Below, piece after piece: positions 48,636-57,509 of a stretch of DNA of 61,720 bases. Positions within the stretch are counted from its first letter, which is position 1. Every line of letters begins with the position of its first letter. The notes under the pieces are model-generated. The model did no database searches, was not told the DNA's origin, and was given only the letters and a program-made list of their open reading frames with translations. Source of the DNA: CAZKGE01 sp964541695 (lineage in GTDB: Bacteria > Bacillota > Clostridia > Christensenellales > CAG-138); assembly GCA_964541695.1 (NCBI GenBank), contig CAZIRB010000004.1:1-61720 (forward strand), in the 5' to 3' direction. A program made the position numbers and the translations under genes.

Positions 48636-49583
48636 TCAGTTATAGACGGGCGTGCGCCATTGCGGGAAACGTTTGTCCATCCCCGTAACGACGGCGCGGT
48701 AAAGGTCGGCGATCCTTTGCGTCAGGGGCCCCGCGGTCCCGCCGCCGACGATGATCCTGTCCACCGAAGTGACCGGCTTGATCTCCCAGCCCGTACCCGC
48801 GAAGAATATTTCGTCCGCGATATACAGTTCCGTACGGTCCACCATCCGTTCGATTACCGGCATATGCAGCAGTTGCGTCGCAATTTTCATCACGGTATCC
48901 CGCGTTACGCTTTCCAATATGCTGCTCGTGACGATCGGGAATATCAGTTCCCCGTTTCGGATGAGCGCAACGCACGCCCCGGGGCCTTCGGACACTTTGC
49001 CGGCCGAATCCAGCATCACCGGCCAGTCATAGCCGGAAACGTTGGCCTCCAGCGCGGCCAGGCGGCCGTTTTGATAGTTGGAGAAACATTTCAGCCTGGG
49101 CGGCATGACGTTGTCGCCGATGCGCGTCCAGGAGGAGACGCAGATATCGAACCGGTCGCCCTTCGCGCTGGAATACGCGGCAAACGGCCAGGAGTCGATG
49201 ACAAACTCCGTAGGCAGGCCGGGCTGCGCCTGCAGCAACTCCCGAACCATTCCCTTCTGGAACACATAGGGTCTGATATATACGCCGCGTCTGTAGTCGT
49301 TCGCCCGCAGCAGGTCCAGCACGGCTTCCTCGCACGCCTCGACGGAGTAGTCGAAGCCGTAGCGTACCAGCTTGATTGAATTTTTAAACCGCACCATATG
49401 ATCGTGCAATCTAAAAACATACAGCTGCTGTTCCTCGCTGTTCCAATAAGCCTTGATCCCTTCGAAAACGCCCGATACGGAGGCGTGCCCGACCGCGTTG
49501 ACGTGTACGGTCGCGTTATGCCAAGGTATGACGTTCCCGTTTCTCCAGATATATTCGGCTGTTTCTTCTGTATAGATATTCAT
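48636..49583 (-). CDS. ilvE: Branched-chain amino-acid aminotransferase
   Basis: A 315-residue fold-type IV PLP enzyme. ATVHVNAVGHASVSGVFEGIKAY is the N-terminal signature, the PLP Lys lies in PPRLKCFSNYQNGRLAALEA, and AGTGWEIKPVTSVDR is the late phosphate-binding region. It moves the amino group of Val/Leu/Ile (or related amino acids) to 2-oxoglutarate. As first gene of the operon with IOR and acyl-CoA synthetase it supplies 2-oxo acids for oxidation rather than biosynthesis. A strong promoter lies 30 bp upstream. Confidence 0.93.
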   Translation of the reverse strand: MNIYTEETAEYIWRNGNVIPWHNATVHVNAVGHASVSGVFEGIKAYWNSEEQQLYVFRLHDHMVRFKNSIKLVRYGFDYSVEACEEAVLDLLRANDYRRGVYIRPYVFQKGMVRELLQAQPGLPTEFVIDSWPFAAYSSAKGDRFDICVSSWTRIGDNVMPPRLKCFSNYQNGRLAALEANVSGYDWPVMLDSAGKVSEGPGACVALIRNGELIFPIVTSSILESVTRDTVMKIATQLLHMPVIERMVDRTELYIADEIFFAGTGWEIKPVTSVDRIIVGGGTAGPLTQRIADLYRAVVTGMDKRFPQWRTPVYN

Positions 49584-49613
49584 GAGACGTTCCCTGCCCC
49601 CGTGTTGGGATCA

Positions 49614-49641
49614 AGTATAGCATTTGAGGTTGCTCCGTCAA
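49614..49641 (-). promoter_or_regulatory. Promoter of the aminotransferase-IOR operon
   Basis: On the minus strand TTGACG (49641-49636), a 16-bp spacer and TATACT (49619-49614). Confidence 0.85.
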
Positions 49642-49859
49642 TGAAATCGGAGAAGTACATAAAAAAAGAAGCACTCTGCGCGTGCCGCCCGGTTTTATGA
49701 ATATATTCAGCACAGTATACGGACTGAACGCCGGACACGGAAGCAAGCGAGCCGCGCATCACGCCGCCCTTCGGCGCAAGGGCCCCGGCCGCGGAGCGGA
49801 CGCAATCAATCCACGCGTAACGGTCCCGACATGGCGCAGCATGCGCGCATTCAAGGGAC

Positions 49860-49955
49860 GCGCCAGTTTAAGGGGACGCTCCCGGATAGAGCGGACCGCG
49901 AGCGCGGCGAAAAGCGCACCGCCGCCCGCGAATTCATAGGCCGCGGAGAGGTCTT
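49860..49955 (+). pseudogene. Relic of the bPH-domain gene C-terminus
   Basis: About 96 bp aligns without gaps to 33501-33596, the 3' part of the bPH gene. Shared blocks include GCGCCAGTTTAA, GAAAAGCGCA and GCCGCCCGCGAATTCAT. Scattered substitutions remain and no start or complete frame is left. It is a dead partial copy about 16 kb away. Confidence 0.8.
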
Positions 49956-49995
49956 CGGCAGCGCGCGTCGATTCGGGTCCCGCCGCCCCGACCGC

Positions 49996-50051
49996 AAAAA
50001 ACACGCCCCGACGATCGGCCGAAAAAATCGCTTGGCCGGATACGAGGGGCG
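49996..50051 (-). terminator. Compound terminator of the ceramidase-like operon
   Basis: On the minus strand an outer stem CGCCCC/GGGGCG encloses an inner CGGCC/GGCCG stem and is followed by TG and TTTTTT. It lies about 70 bp beyond the stop codon. Confidence 0.7.
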
Positions 50052-50119
50052 GTTTATTATGTGTTTGCTGTCTTATTTTAAATAGTGTTCGGCTTCTTTC
50101 CGTAACTCTGCCGCCGCGC

Positions 50120-51361
50120 TCAGCCCGCGACCAGCTTGCAAAGGCCCGCTGTGATCTCCTCCGCGCCGCCCTTGGGGAGCGGCGACATCAGGCTTTCGTA
50201 GGTGACGCCGTATTCGGATTCGTCCGACATGTAGCCGCCGTAGTCGTCCACATAGCCCCAGAGAATCGGCAGCTTTTTTCGGCTCGCGGCCTTGACCTGC
50301 ATGCCGAAGCGCGCAAACATCTCCCCCGGGACGCAGCAAAGCTCGAGGTCGCCCATCCGCAGCACCGACGCGTGGAAGCTGCCCTTGATATGCGGCTGCC
50401 TCAGCTTCATGTCGATGGCGAATATGCCGGACTGCAGCATCTTGCGCACGTCGTAGTCCTCCGCCTGTTCCAGCAGCCGCATGTTCCGCGCGCGGTGGCT
50501 CTCAAACAGCGGGATATCCAGGTCGTATTCATAGGCATACGTATACGGCAGCGAAACGGGCGCGGCCAGCTCGATGGATTGGTAGCCCTCGTCCGGGAAA
50601 AGCTGCGCGAGGATGCCGTCCCCGGTGCGGAACAACTCCGCCTCGTCGTGCCCCATGCGGTAATTTCGGTTGCTCATGTCGCCGGACGCCCCCTGCATCA
50701 TGAGCGGATACACGCCCCAATGCTTCTGGATGTCGCGGCTTAAAAAGCCGAACAGGTCGCCGCTGATCTGATAGTTCTCCTGCCCGAGTACGGTGGGATG
50801 ACAGGCCAGGTTGACGGCGCCGGCAAGCACGCGCCCGTCCGCCCCCGTAAACCGGATCATGCTGACCGTTTTGTCCTCCGGCTTTCCCTTCCCGTTGCGG
50901 TTGCCGTAGTAGCCCTCGACCGTCACCGTCCGCGCGGACGCCTCGGCCTTGTCAAAGCCCTTCTCAAAGCATTCCCGGATCGTTTCATAGATCCTGCTCT
51001 CCAAAAACTCGCTGTACCGGAGCCAAAACCCGTCGTCGGCGCCCTCGTCGAATATCCGGAGGCGGTCGCTGCGGATCTCGGGCCCGGCGTGCGTATGGGT
51101 CGCGGCGATCCGGATAAATTCCGGCTTTACGCCGCACTCGCGGGTTAGCCGCGCCTTGATCCGCTCCGCCATATCGCCCGGGACCATCAGCAGCTCGACG
51201 TTGCACAGCGCCGCCGTCTCGCCGTCGATGCGAAGGGCCAGCGCGGTGCATTTTAGCTCGTCCAGCACGCCGACAGACTTCCCCTTGCGGTTACCGTAGC
51301 CGCCCATGAGGCAGGGCTCGTCCGGCGTAATGAACGACGTGGCCGTTGAAACTTCCAGCAT
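50120..51361 (-). CDS. Neutral/alkaline ceramidase-like domain protein
   Basis: A 413-residue protein. The N-terminal part resembles the neutral-ceramidase catalytic domain: TPDEPCLMGGYGNRKGKS, RIAATHTHAGPE (zinc His pair), GAVNLACHPTVLG and MQGASGDMSNRNY. No signal peptide, so it appears cytosolic, and the C-terminal beta domain of true ceramidases is absent. Bacterial relatives often sit in sugar operons with unknown amide or ester hydrolase roles, which fits the two dehydrogenases upstream. GGAGG selects ATG 51361. Confidence 0.82.
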   Translation of the reverse strand: MLEVSTATSFITPDEPCLMGGYGNRKGKSVGVLDELKCTALALRIDGETAALCNVELLMVPGDMAERIKARLTRECGVKPEFIRIAATHTHAGPEIRSDRLRIFDEGADDGFWLRYSEFLESRIYETIRECFEKGFDKAEASARTVTVEGYYGNRNGKGKPEDKTVSMIRFTGADGRVLAGAVNLACHPTVLGQENYQISGDLFGFLSRDIQKHWGVYPLMMQGASGDMSNRNYRMGHDEAELFRTGDGILAQLFPDEGYQSIELAAPVSLPYTYAYEYDLDIPLFESHRARNMRLLEQAEDYDVRKMLQSGIFAIDMKLRQPHIKGSFHASVLRMGDLELCCVPGEMFARFGMQVKAASRKKLPILWGYVDDYGGYMSDESEYGVTYESLMSPLPKGGAEEITAGLCKLVAG

Positions 51362-51375
51362 ATCGATTCCTCCTT

Positions 51376-52386
51376 CTAGTCGTCCCAAACGATGACCGTG
51401 CAGACGTAGTTTTCCTTATCGTAATACAATCCGTGGTAGGCGCTCTCGATCTCCTCCGGCCGAACCCTTTGCGTGATCATGCGCCCTAGCTCCGGGTGGC
51501 GGCGGGCAAAGCCGCGCCAGTAGGCAAAGTCGTTCTCCACATAGAAGCGTGAGCCCTCGCGCTTTGTGTACGGATTCAGCTCGTTGAACGCGCCCTTCAA
51601 TGTGATCATCTTCATGTGCAGATGGTTGAAGCAAGGCGTAATGTCCGCGGTATAGCCGGCGCGCGGCGTTCCGAGCAGGATGACCTGACCGTGCTTGCCC
51701 GTGGAGAGGATCGCGTTCAAAATCGCCGGCGACAGCCCCGTCACGTCCACCGAGATGTCCGCGCCGCGCCCGCCCGTGGCGGAAACGACCGCCTCGATCT
51801 GCTCGTCGGGCGCGCAGCCGAATACCTCCTCGATTCCGAGCGCGCGCGCGATTTCGCAGCGCTTCTTGACCGGATCGAGCGCAATCACCCGCGCGCCGCG
51901 CTCTTTGTAGAGCATGGCCGCGCACAGACCGATGGGTCCGAGCCCGAAGACGGTCAATGTGTCGCCGAGCTGCACGTCCGCCGCGTGCACGCCGTTCAGC
52001 GCGATCAGCCCGTACGCGCACAGCGAGTCGGCGGCGGGATCCGCGTCGCCGTCGAGCTTGATAACCTTGAGCCCCTGCGTGACGCGGTCGTTCGTAACTT
52101 TGGACAGCGACCGGTGCGCGCCGCTGTGGAACACGCGGTCGCCCGGCTCAAAACCCTCGACGCTCGCGCCGATCGCGACGATCTCGCCGACAGACGCGTA
52201 CCCGGGGTATACGGGATAGGAAAAGCCCTTCTTGATCGCGAACACGCGCGAAAGCTCCGTTCCGGCGCTGATTAGCGAAACGCGGTTGCGGATCAAAAAC
52301 TCGTCGCCGGCAAGCGCCGTATCTATCTCCTCCGCGCGGCATTCCGCCTTGCCCGGCGCGGTCAATACGATATATCTCGACTCCAT
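51376..52386 (-). CDS. Medium-chain dehydrogenase lacking the zinc ligands
   Basis: A 336-residue MDR protein with NAD loop VFGLGPIGLCAAMLY and a GHSG-type catalytic region that is changed. Where zinc enzymes have CGTD and GHE, this one reads SAGTEL and GYAS, and no structural four-Cys cluster is present. It resembles the zinc-independent sugar-dehydrogenase branch often paired with Gfo/Idh proteins. It lies 15 bp before the ceramidase-like gene and 25 bp after the Gfo/Idh gene, so the three form one unit. Confidence 0.85.
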   Translation of the reverse strand: MESRYIVLTAPGKAECRAEEIDTALAGDEFLIRNRVSLISAGTELSRVFAIKKGFSYPVYPGYASVGEIVAIGASVEGFEPGDRVFHSGAHRSLSKVTNDRVTQGLKVIKLDGDADPAADSLCAYGLIALNGVHAADVQLGDTLTVFGLGPIGLCAAMLYKERGARVIALDPVKKRCEIARALGIEEVFGCAPDEQIEAVVSATGGRGADISVDVTGLSPAILNAILSTGKHGQVILLGTPRAGYTADITPCFNHLHMKMITLKGAFNELNPYTKREGSRFYVENDFAYWRGFARRHPELGRMITQRVRPEEIESAYHGLYYDKENYVCTVIVWDD

Positions 52387-52410
52387 CGACAGCTCCCAAC
52401 GAATCCGCGC

Positions 52411-53409
52411 TTATCTTGCCCCGACGGGCGCGTCGTCCGCCGGAAAATGGATGCCCGCGTCGGCCCGCGCCTTTTCGAGAAGCTCCGCCACCTGCATGCT
52501 CTCGGCCAGAAAATCATCCCGCCGCTGAAAGTCGCGGTTCCGGTAGATCCCGGCGAACGCGTCCAGCTCGTAGACCATCACGTTGTCCAACTCCTGCACG
52601 TTGTAGCCCGTTTCTCCGTCCTTCGTCCTGACGGTGAAACTCCTGCACAGGCTGCTTTCGCCCGGCACGTAGATGCAGCCCTTCGTCCCCTGGATCTGCA
52701 CGAAGTTGCGGCTGCCCGAGTCTTTGCAGGCAGTCGCCGTCGCCAAAAGCTCGCCGTAGCGCAGCACCAGCACGCCGGAGGTGTCGATGCCGTTATCGGC
52801 GATGTTCGCAAAATAGCGGAGCTCCTCCGGCGCGCCGAGAAGGCCGGTGATAAAGCGCAGGTTATAGCAGTTTAAGTCCATCAGCGCGCCGCCGGCAAAC
52901 TCCGGGCTGAACACGTTGGGGATTTTGCCGGAAAGGAACGCGTCGTACCGGCTGGAGTACTGCGAGAAATTCGCCTGCACAAACCGAAGCGCGCCGACCT
53001 CCGCGATATGCTCGCGCAGCAGGCGGTAGTTCGGCAGATGCGGGATGACGGAGGCCTCGAACAAAAACAGGTCCTTCTCGTTCGCGATCCGGATCAGTTC
53101 GGAAAGCTCCGCCGCACGGGACACGAACGGCTTTTCGCAGATGACGTGCCGGCCCGCAAGCAGCGCATCCCTTGTCCACTCGTAGTGCAGGGAGTTGGGC
53201 GACGCGACATAGATAAAGTCCAGATCGCCGCAGCTTAGGAACGCCTCGCGGTCGGTATAGCGTCCGGGGATGCCGTACTGGTCCGCCAGGCAGTCCGCGC
53301 TCTCCCGGCTCCGCGAATAGACCGCCGCGATCTCCACGCCGTCCACGTGCGATGCGGCGTCGATAAAGTTTTTGACGATGAACCCGGAGCCCACCGTTCC
53401 GATTCTCAT
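52411..53409 (-). CDS. Gfo/Idh/MocA family oxidoreductase
   Basis: A 332-residue protein. The N-terminal Rossmann loop GTVGSGFIVKNFI, VASPNSLHYEWTRDALLAGRHVICEKPF (EKP motif with catalytic Lys) and the alpha/beta C-terminal domain with GGALMDLNCYNLRFITGLLG are present. It would oxidise or epimerise a sugar, inositol or sugar acid with NAD(P). It is the first gene of the three-gene dehydrogenase/ceramidase-like set. The exact substrate is not visible. Confidence 0.93.
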   Translation of the reverse strand: MRIGTVGSGFIVKNFIDAASHVDGVEIAAVYSRSRESADCLADQYGIPGRYTDREAFLSCGDLDFIYVASPNSLHYEWTRDALLAGRHVICEKPFVSRAAELSELIRIANEKDLFLFEASVIPHLPNYRLLREHIAEVGALRFVQANFSQYSSRYDAFLSGKIPNVFSPEFAGGALMDLNCYNLRFITGLLGAPEELRYFANIADNGIDTSGVLVLRYGELLATATACKDSGSRNFVQIQGTKGCIYVPGESSLCRSFTVRTKDGETGYNVQELDNVMVYELDAFAGIYRNRDFQRRDDFLAESMQVAELLEKARADAGIHFPADDAPVGAR

Positions 53410-53429
53410 ATGCTCCTCCTCCGCCCCGC

Positions 53430-54029
53430 TCAGGCGTTGACCGTTTCCTGATACGTTTTGATCACGATTCCTTTATTGTAGTATACGTTCAGATACTTGA
53501 TTTTTATGGTCTTGTCCCGTTCGTAAGCCTCGGCCAGGGGCTTAAGATGCTCGAGCTGGCTGATCAGCATGTTCGGGACGATGAATATCTGCTCCGGCTT
53601 CTTTTCGTCGTACGTCACGAATACGGTCCCCTGCGGGATCTCGTCCGACTGGATGTTCAGCTTTTCGTAGATCGTCTTCTCAATCCGCTTGTGCTTATGG
53701 TCGTACAGCTCGATCTGTAAAGCGTAGATCCAGTAGGCGACAAAATTCGAGTCGCGCATGCGCAGCACTCGCTCCGCGCTCTTGATGTTCGCGATCGCGA
53801 CCTGGCCCGCGACAGCCATCTTCGTGATGACCCTTTTGTCCCACTGCGCCTCCCGCACCTTGTACAATATGGTCAGCGCCACGAATATGATGCCGAAGCA
53901 GACCAGGTACATGGTCCTAATTTCCGGCGCATACTTGTATACAAAATAATACCCTGCCGCCAAAACGGCGATGATCAGGGTGATGAGAATCAGCATTCTG
54001 TTCAGAATCCGGGCGATCCGGTATTGCAC
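53430..54029 (-). CDS. Conserved membrane protein, two N-terminal helices
   Basis: A 199-residue protein from GTG 54029, which has GAAAGGCGG six bases upstream. Two adjacent membrane helices (about 12-35 and 40-60) are followed by a charged cytosolic part with ERVLRMRDSNFVAYWIYALQIELYDHKHKRIEKTIYEKL and a C-terminal strand region ending KIKYLNVYYNKGIVIKTYQET. No family recognised. It lies just after the PTS terminator and 20 bp before the Gfo/Idh gene, so it may start that operon. Confidence 0.65.
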   Translation of the reverse strand: MQYRIARILNRMLILITLIIAVLAAGYYFVYKYAPEIRTMYLVCFGIIFVALTILYKVREAQWDKRVITKMAVAGQVAIANIKSAERVLRMRDSNFVAYWIYALQIELYDHKHKRIEKTIYEKLNIQSDEIPQGTVFVTYDEKKPEQIFIVPNMLISQLEHLKPLAEAYERDKTIKIKYLNVYYNKGIVIKTYQETVNA

Positions 54030-54072
54030 ACTGTGCCGCCTTTCCGACCGGAAAACCCCGGTCCTTTTTGAT

Positions 54073-54108
54073 AAAGGAGTGGTCGCTACAAAAACGACCA
54101 CTCCTTTT
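54073..54108. terminator. Bidirectional terminator closing the PTS operon
   Basis: AAAGGAGTGGTCG (54073-54085) and CGACCACTCCTTT (54095-54107) form a perfect 13-bp stem flanked by A and T runs. It lies 20 bp beyond the IIB stop. Confidence 0.85.
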
Positions 54109-54128
54109 GATTGAGCGTGTAGCGTTTT

Positions 54129-54614
54129 TTACAGCCCGGCTCTCTTCAGCGCTGCCAGGAAGTCGGTCTTCTCGTAGGTCGGGAACATCTGCGAAACAAG
54201 AGTCCCGCCGCGAAGCGCCGCGATTTTACGGTAGATTGCGGCGTCGTCGGCGGTCACCGCGATGGACTTTGTGACCATCACGTATTTCGTTCCGACGATG
54301 GGAGCTGCGTTGCCGACATTGACCTCGCCCACCTCGACGCCGGACTCGAGAATATCGAGCCCGTCCTGCGGGAACTTGGCGATGACAAAGAGGGATTCGT
54401 TGGGATTGTCCTTCACGTACTGGATCGTGTCCTGCACGGAAAACACAAGCACCTTGGAATCCTTGGCCGCCAGACCGAGCGCCATCTTCTGGATCCGGTC
54501 GTTTGCCACCTTGTCGTTGCATACGATGATGGCCTTGGCGTTTACGTATTTTTGCCAGGCAACCGCGATTTGTCCGTGTATCAGCCTGTTGTCGATCCTA
54601 AGATGCTTGATCAT
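54129..54614 (-). CDS. PTS mannose/sorbose-family IIB component
   Basis: A 161-residue protein. IDNRLIHGQIAVAW carries the phosphorylated His13 of the mannose-family IIB domain, and the NVGNAAPIVGTKYVMVTKSIAVT segment is typical. It takes phosphate from IIA and passes it to the sugar at IIC/IID. It is the last gene of the PTS operon. Confidence 0.95.
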   Translation of the reverse strand: MIKHLRIDNRLIHGQIAVAWQKYVNAKAIIVCNDKVANDRIQKMALGLAAKDSKVLVFSVQDTIQYVKDNPNESLFVIAKFPQDGLDILESGVEVGEVNVGNAAPIVGTKYVMVTKSIAVTADDAAIYRKIAALRGGTLVSQMFPTYEKTDFLAALKRAGL

Positions 54615-54618
54615 TGGA

Positions 54619-55026
54619 TCACAGCCCCCTTTTCTTTAATAGCGCGCCCACGTCGACGATGCCTTCCTGCGTCTGCATCAGCACGTCCTCCGTGATTGCG
54701 TCCAGATCGTCGTCCCCGTCCCTGGCCACCAGCAGCGCCAGCAGCATCGGGAGATTCATGCCCGACAGGAGCCGGACCTTGTCCCCCAGACAATAAGCCG
54801 CTCTGTTGCATGGCGTTCCGCCCATGAGGTCCGCCAGGATGAATACGCCTTCGCCCGAATCGACCTCCCGGACCTTTTCTTCCAGCTCCTGCTGGAAGTC
54901 GTCCGGGTTGCTGTCCGAAAAGAGCGCGACGCTCGCGATCTGCCCGGCGTCCGGGTACAGCATGGATGCCGACGTAATCATCCCGGCGGCCATACCGCCA
55001 TGACTGATCAAGACAATTCCGACCAT
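54619..55026 (-). CDS. PTS mannose-family IIA component
   Basis: A 135-residue protein with MVGIVLISHGGMAAG (phospho-His9), FILADLMGGTPCNRAAY and MNLPMLLALLVARDG, as in the mannose-type IIA domain. It is separate from IIB, unlike E. coli ManX. It accepts phosphate from HPr. Confidence 0.95.
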   Translation of the reverse strand: MVGIVLISHGGMAAGMITSASMLYPDAGQIASVALFSDSNPDDFQQELEEKVREVDSGEGVFILADLMGGTPCNRAAYCLGDKVRLLSGMNLPMLLALLVARDGDDDLDAITEDVLMQTQEGIVDVGALLKKRGL

Positions 55027-55027
55027 A

Positions 55028-55840
55028 TCACCCGATGATGCCGAGCGCGCCGAGTACGAACGCGATCACGACAACGATCAGAATGACCTTGATGGGCGTG
55101 AGCCGCTTGGTACGCAGCAGCCAGTAGCAGAACCCGGTCAGCGCCACAGGAATCATGAACGGCAGCAGGCCGTCCAGCGTGTCCTGGAGCTTGACGGAGC
55201 TCGTGACGCCTTCGATAGTCTTGGAATAGGTCGTCAGGAGCTTGACGCCGATCATGCCCGGGATAAAGCCGCCGGCCACGGTAAGGCCGAGGATCTGCGC
55301 GGCTTCGCGGAGCAGGTTGAAGTCGGTGTCGCCGCTGATGTCGTCGATGATCTTGACCGAGCGGTTGTAGCCCCACTTGAAGAGCGGCCAGCGGACCCAG
55401 AACAGCAGCAGGAACGGGATGATGATGACCGGCAGCGAGAGGAAGCTTCCCTCGTTTGCCAGCGAGGCCGCGATCATGTATACGATCGGCTGCAGAAGAA
55501 CCGCCTGGATCGTATCGCCGATGCCGGCCATCGGGCCCATCAACGCGACCTTGATGCTGTCGCTGACGTCGGTCTGATAGTCTTCTTCCAGCGCGACGGA
55601 GGCGCCCATGATGACCGAGGAGGCGCCGGGGTGGCTGTTGTAGAACTGCATGTGCCGTTCCAGGTTCTCGCAGACTTCCTCGTTGGTGCTGTACAGCTCC
55701 TTCATAACGGGGACCATCGAGTACGCAAAGCCGGAGGCCTGCATACGCTCGTAGTTCCAGCACCACTGCAGCGTCCAGTTATGACGCGAGCACGCTTTTT
55801 TCTTTGCCGCTTCGGAAAGCTTTACGTTCGTCTTTGCCAT
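55028..55840 (-). CDS. PTS mannose-family IID component
   Basis: A 270-residue IID membrane subunit: CSRHNWTLQWCWNYERMQASGFAYSMVP, FYNSHPGASSVIMGASVALEE, the MAGIGDTIQAVLL segment, and C-terminal helices. With IIC it forms the translocation unit. GGGAGG lies before the ATG. It is adjacent to IIC (2 bp). Confidence 0.95.
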   Translation of the reverse strand: MAKTNVKLSEAAKKKACSRHNWTLQWCWNYERMQASGFAYSMVPVMKELYSTNEEVCENLERHMQFYNSHPGASSVIMGASVALEEDYQTDVSDSIKVALMGPMAGIGDTIQAVLLQPIVYMIAASLANEGSFLSLPVIIIPFLLLFWVRWPLFKWGYNRSVKIIDDISGDTDFNLLREAAQILGLTVAGGFIPGMIGVKLLTTYSKTIEGVTSSVKLQDTLDGLLPFMIPVALTGFCYWLLRTKRLTPIKVILIVVVIAFVLGALGIIG

Positions 55841-55842
55841 GG

Positions 55843-56586
55843 TTACGCCACCTCCCTAGCCTTCTTTTGCTGCTGCATAAACAACGCACCAGCGATGATT
55901 CCGATGAACGCCAGGCCCAGCGTGCCCACATGCATGTAGGCAAAGAGCACGTAGCCGGCGAGCAGGTACGGCCAGTACTTCTTGATGTCCATATAGGAGA
56001 GCAGGAGCGCAAAGCCGACTGCCGGGAGCGCGCTGCCGACCGTTGCAAGGCCGTTCTTGAGCCAGGCGTACTTCTCGACGAAATTGCCGATCAGCTCGTA
56101 CTGGTTCATCATCAGCGTGCCGATGAACACCGGGATGGCACGGCCCAGGAACCAGAAGAGCGTGCCGGTGAGATGATATCCTTCAAATGCCTTCACGTTC
56201 CTCTTTGCGAGGGCGCGGTCGCCGGCATGCTGGAACACCGTGGTGGACGCGCGGCCGAGGATGTCGAACCAGGACATCAATAGCGCGATCACCGAACCTA
56301 TGACAATGCCCTGGTTGACGTCTCCGCTCTTGGAAGCGACCAGAACGCCAAACAGGGCTCCGATATTGTAGTCCGGGGTAGTTGCCCCGCCATAGGTGTA
56401 AAACCCGAGCGCCATCAGGGCGCAGACCGCACCGACCTGCAAGCCGAGGTTCAGGTCGCCGACCGCGATGCCGGCAACCGTCGCAAAGATCAAGGGCGTA
56501 TAGAGACCGCCCATTGACAGAGCGCCGATCACGATTGCCAAGCCAGCGATGATTGCGAAGATCAAAGCAAGTAATACCGTGTTCAT
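55843..56586 (-). CDS. PTS mannose/sorbose-family IIC component
   Basis: A 247-residue IIC subunit with seven or more hydrophobic segments and family features GLYTPLIFATVAGIAVGDLNLGLQVGAVCALMALGFYTYGGATTPD-like regions near the N-terminus. It forms the sugar channel with IID. AAAGGGGG lies before the ATG. It follows the SIS gene by about 50 bp. Confidence 0.95.
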   Translation of the reverse strand: MNTVLLALIFAIIAGLAIVIGALSMGGLYTPLIFATVAGIAVGDLNLGLQVGAVCALMALGFYTYGGATTPDYNIGALFGVLVASKSGDVNQGIVIGSVIALLMSWFDILGRASTTVFQHAGDRALAKRNVKAFEGYHLTGTLFWFLGRAIPVFIGTLMMNQYELIGNFVEKYAWLKNGLATVGSALPAVGFALLLSYMDIKKYWPYLLAGYVLFAYMHVGTLGLAFIGIIAGALFMQQQKKAREVA

Positions 56587-56638
56587 TTGGTTTCCCCCTT
56601 TTCACTTAATTTAAGTCGCTTTTTTGTGGCAGAGAAGG

Positions 56639-57343
56639 TCACATGTGGAATAGACGATCGGAGTATTTCTGGATCAGCGCCTCGTTGTATTGTTCGCCGC
56701 CGTCGATGTTCTGGGACTTGAAGAACGGCGGCGTAGCGCCCCGGGACAGGAGAATCTTGGCCGCTTCCAGCACAACGGATTGCAGCGCCACCGCCGTGGT
56801 GATGCTGGACATGCCGCAGATGGCGGTATCCAGCCCCTCGAGCGTGATGCTCGCGTCGCCGTCGGGCGCCTGATTGTCGATTACGACGTCCGCGATCTCA
56901 AAAAGGCGCTTGCCCGACTTGTGCTTGGACGTCAGCTTCTTGCTCGCCTCGACGGAGGTTACGGCGACCACTTTTGCGCCGCGCTCCTTGGCCTGGCAGG
57001 CAATCTCCAGCGGAAGCGGGTTGCGGCCGGAATTGGAAATGACGAATACCACGTCGTTTTCCCGGATGTCCACCCTTTTTAGAAAGATCTCGCCCACGCC
57101 CGGCACCGATTCGTACATGCCCCCGGCCGGCTCCTTGATGGCCTTGGTCGGAACAAATCCGCCCGCGCGGTGGCACAGTTCAATCGCCCCGGCGAAGGAA
57201 TGCCCGGACCCGAAAGCCTGCAAGATCCCGCCGTTTGTGAAAGCGTCCGCAATGCAGCCGGCCGCGGCAAGAATGTTGTCTCCCTGCGTGTCCTTCAGCT
57301 TCTGAATGAGTGCGCCTGCCGTTGCAAATACCTCGTTGTCCAA
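56639..57343 (-). CDS. SIS-domain sugar-phosphate isomerase-like protein (PTS operon)
   Basis: A 234-residue SIS_2-type protein: LQAFGSGHSFAGAIELCHRAGG, VVFVISNSGRNPLPLEIA (phosphosugar Ser/Thr loop), GKRLFEIADVVIDN and a C-terminal helical part. AAGGAG nine bases before TTG 57343 makes this the best start; an in-frame ATG at 57379 has a poorer site. It probably isomerises, deaminates or cleaves the phosphosugar delivered by the PTS. It is a paralogue of the SIS protein at 59856. Confidence 0.88.
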   Translation of the reverse strand: MDNEVFATAGALIQKLKDTQGDNILAAAGCIADAFTNGGILQAFGSGHSFAGAIELCHRAGGFVPTKAIKEPAGGMYESVPGVGEIFLKRVDIRENDVVFVISNSGRNPLPLEIACQAKERGAKVVAVTSVEASKKLTSKHKSGKRLFEIADVVIDNQAPDGDASITLEGLDTAICGMSSITTAVALQSVVLEAAKILLSRGATPPFFKSQNIDGGEQYNEALIQKYSDRLFHM

Positions 57344-57509
57344 TCTGTTCTGCTCCTTCCTGTCAGCAAAAATTCCCATCCAAAGTTCCCTTGCAGTCAA
57401 CGTTTTTCTCCCGGGTACGCTTCGTCTGCGGTATCCGCCCGGGCCGATCGCCTTTGCCGGGTCCTCCTTTCCCCGGCGGGTCGGCCGCCGGTGCGCGCAG
57501 TACAAGCCG

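Larger units (their letters stand above)
49642..50119. other. Spacer with a gene relic and a terminator
   Basis: About 480 bp without an intact gene. It contains a decayed bPH-domain fragment and a compound terminator (listed separately). The remainder shows nothing recognisable. Confidence 0.8.
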
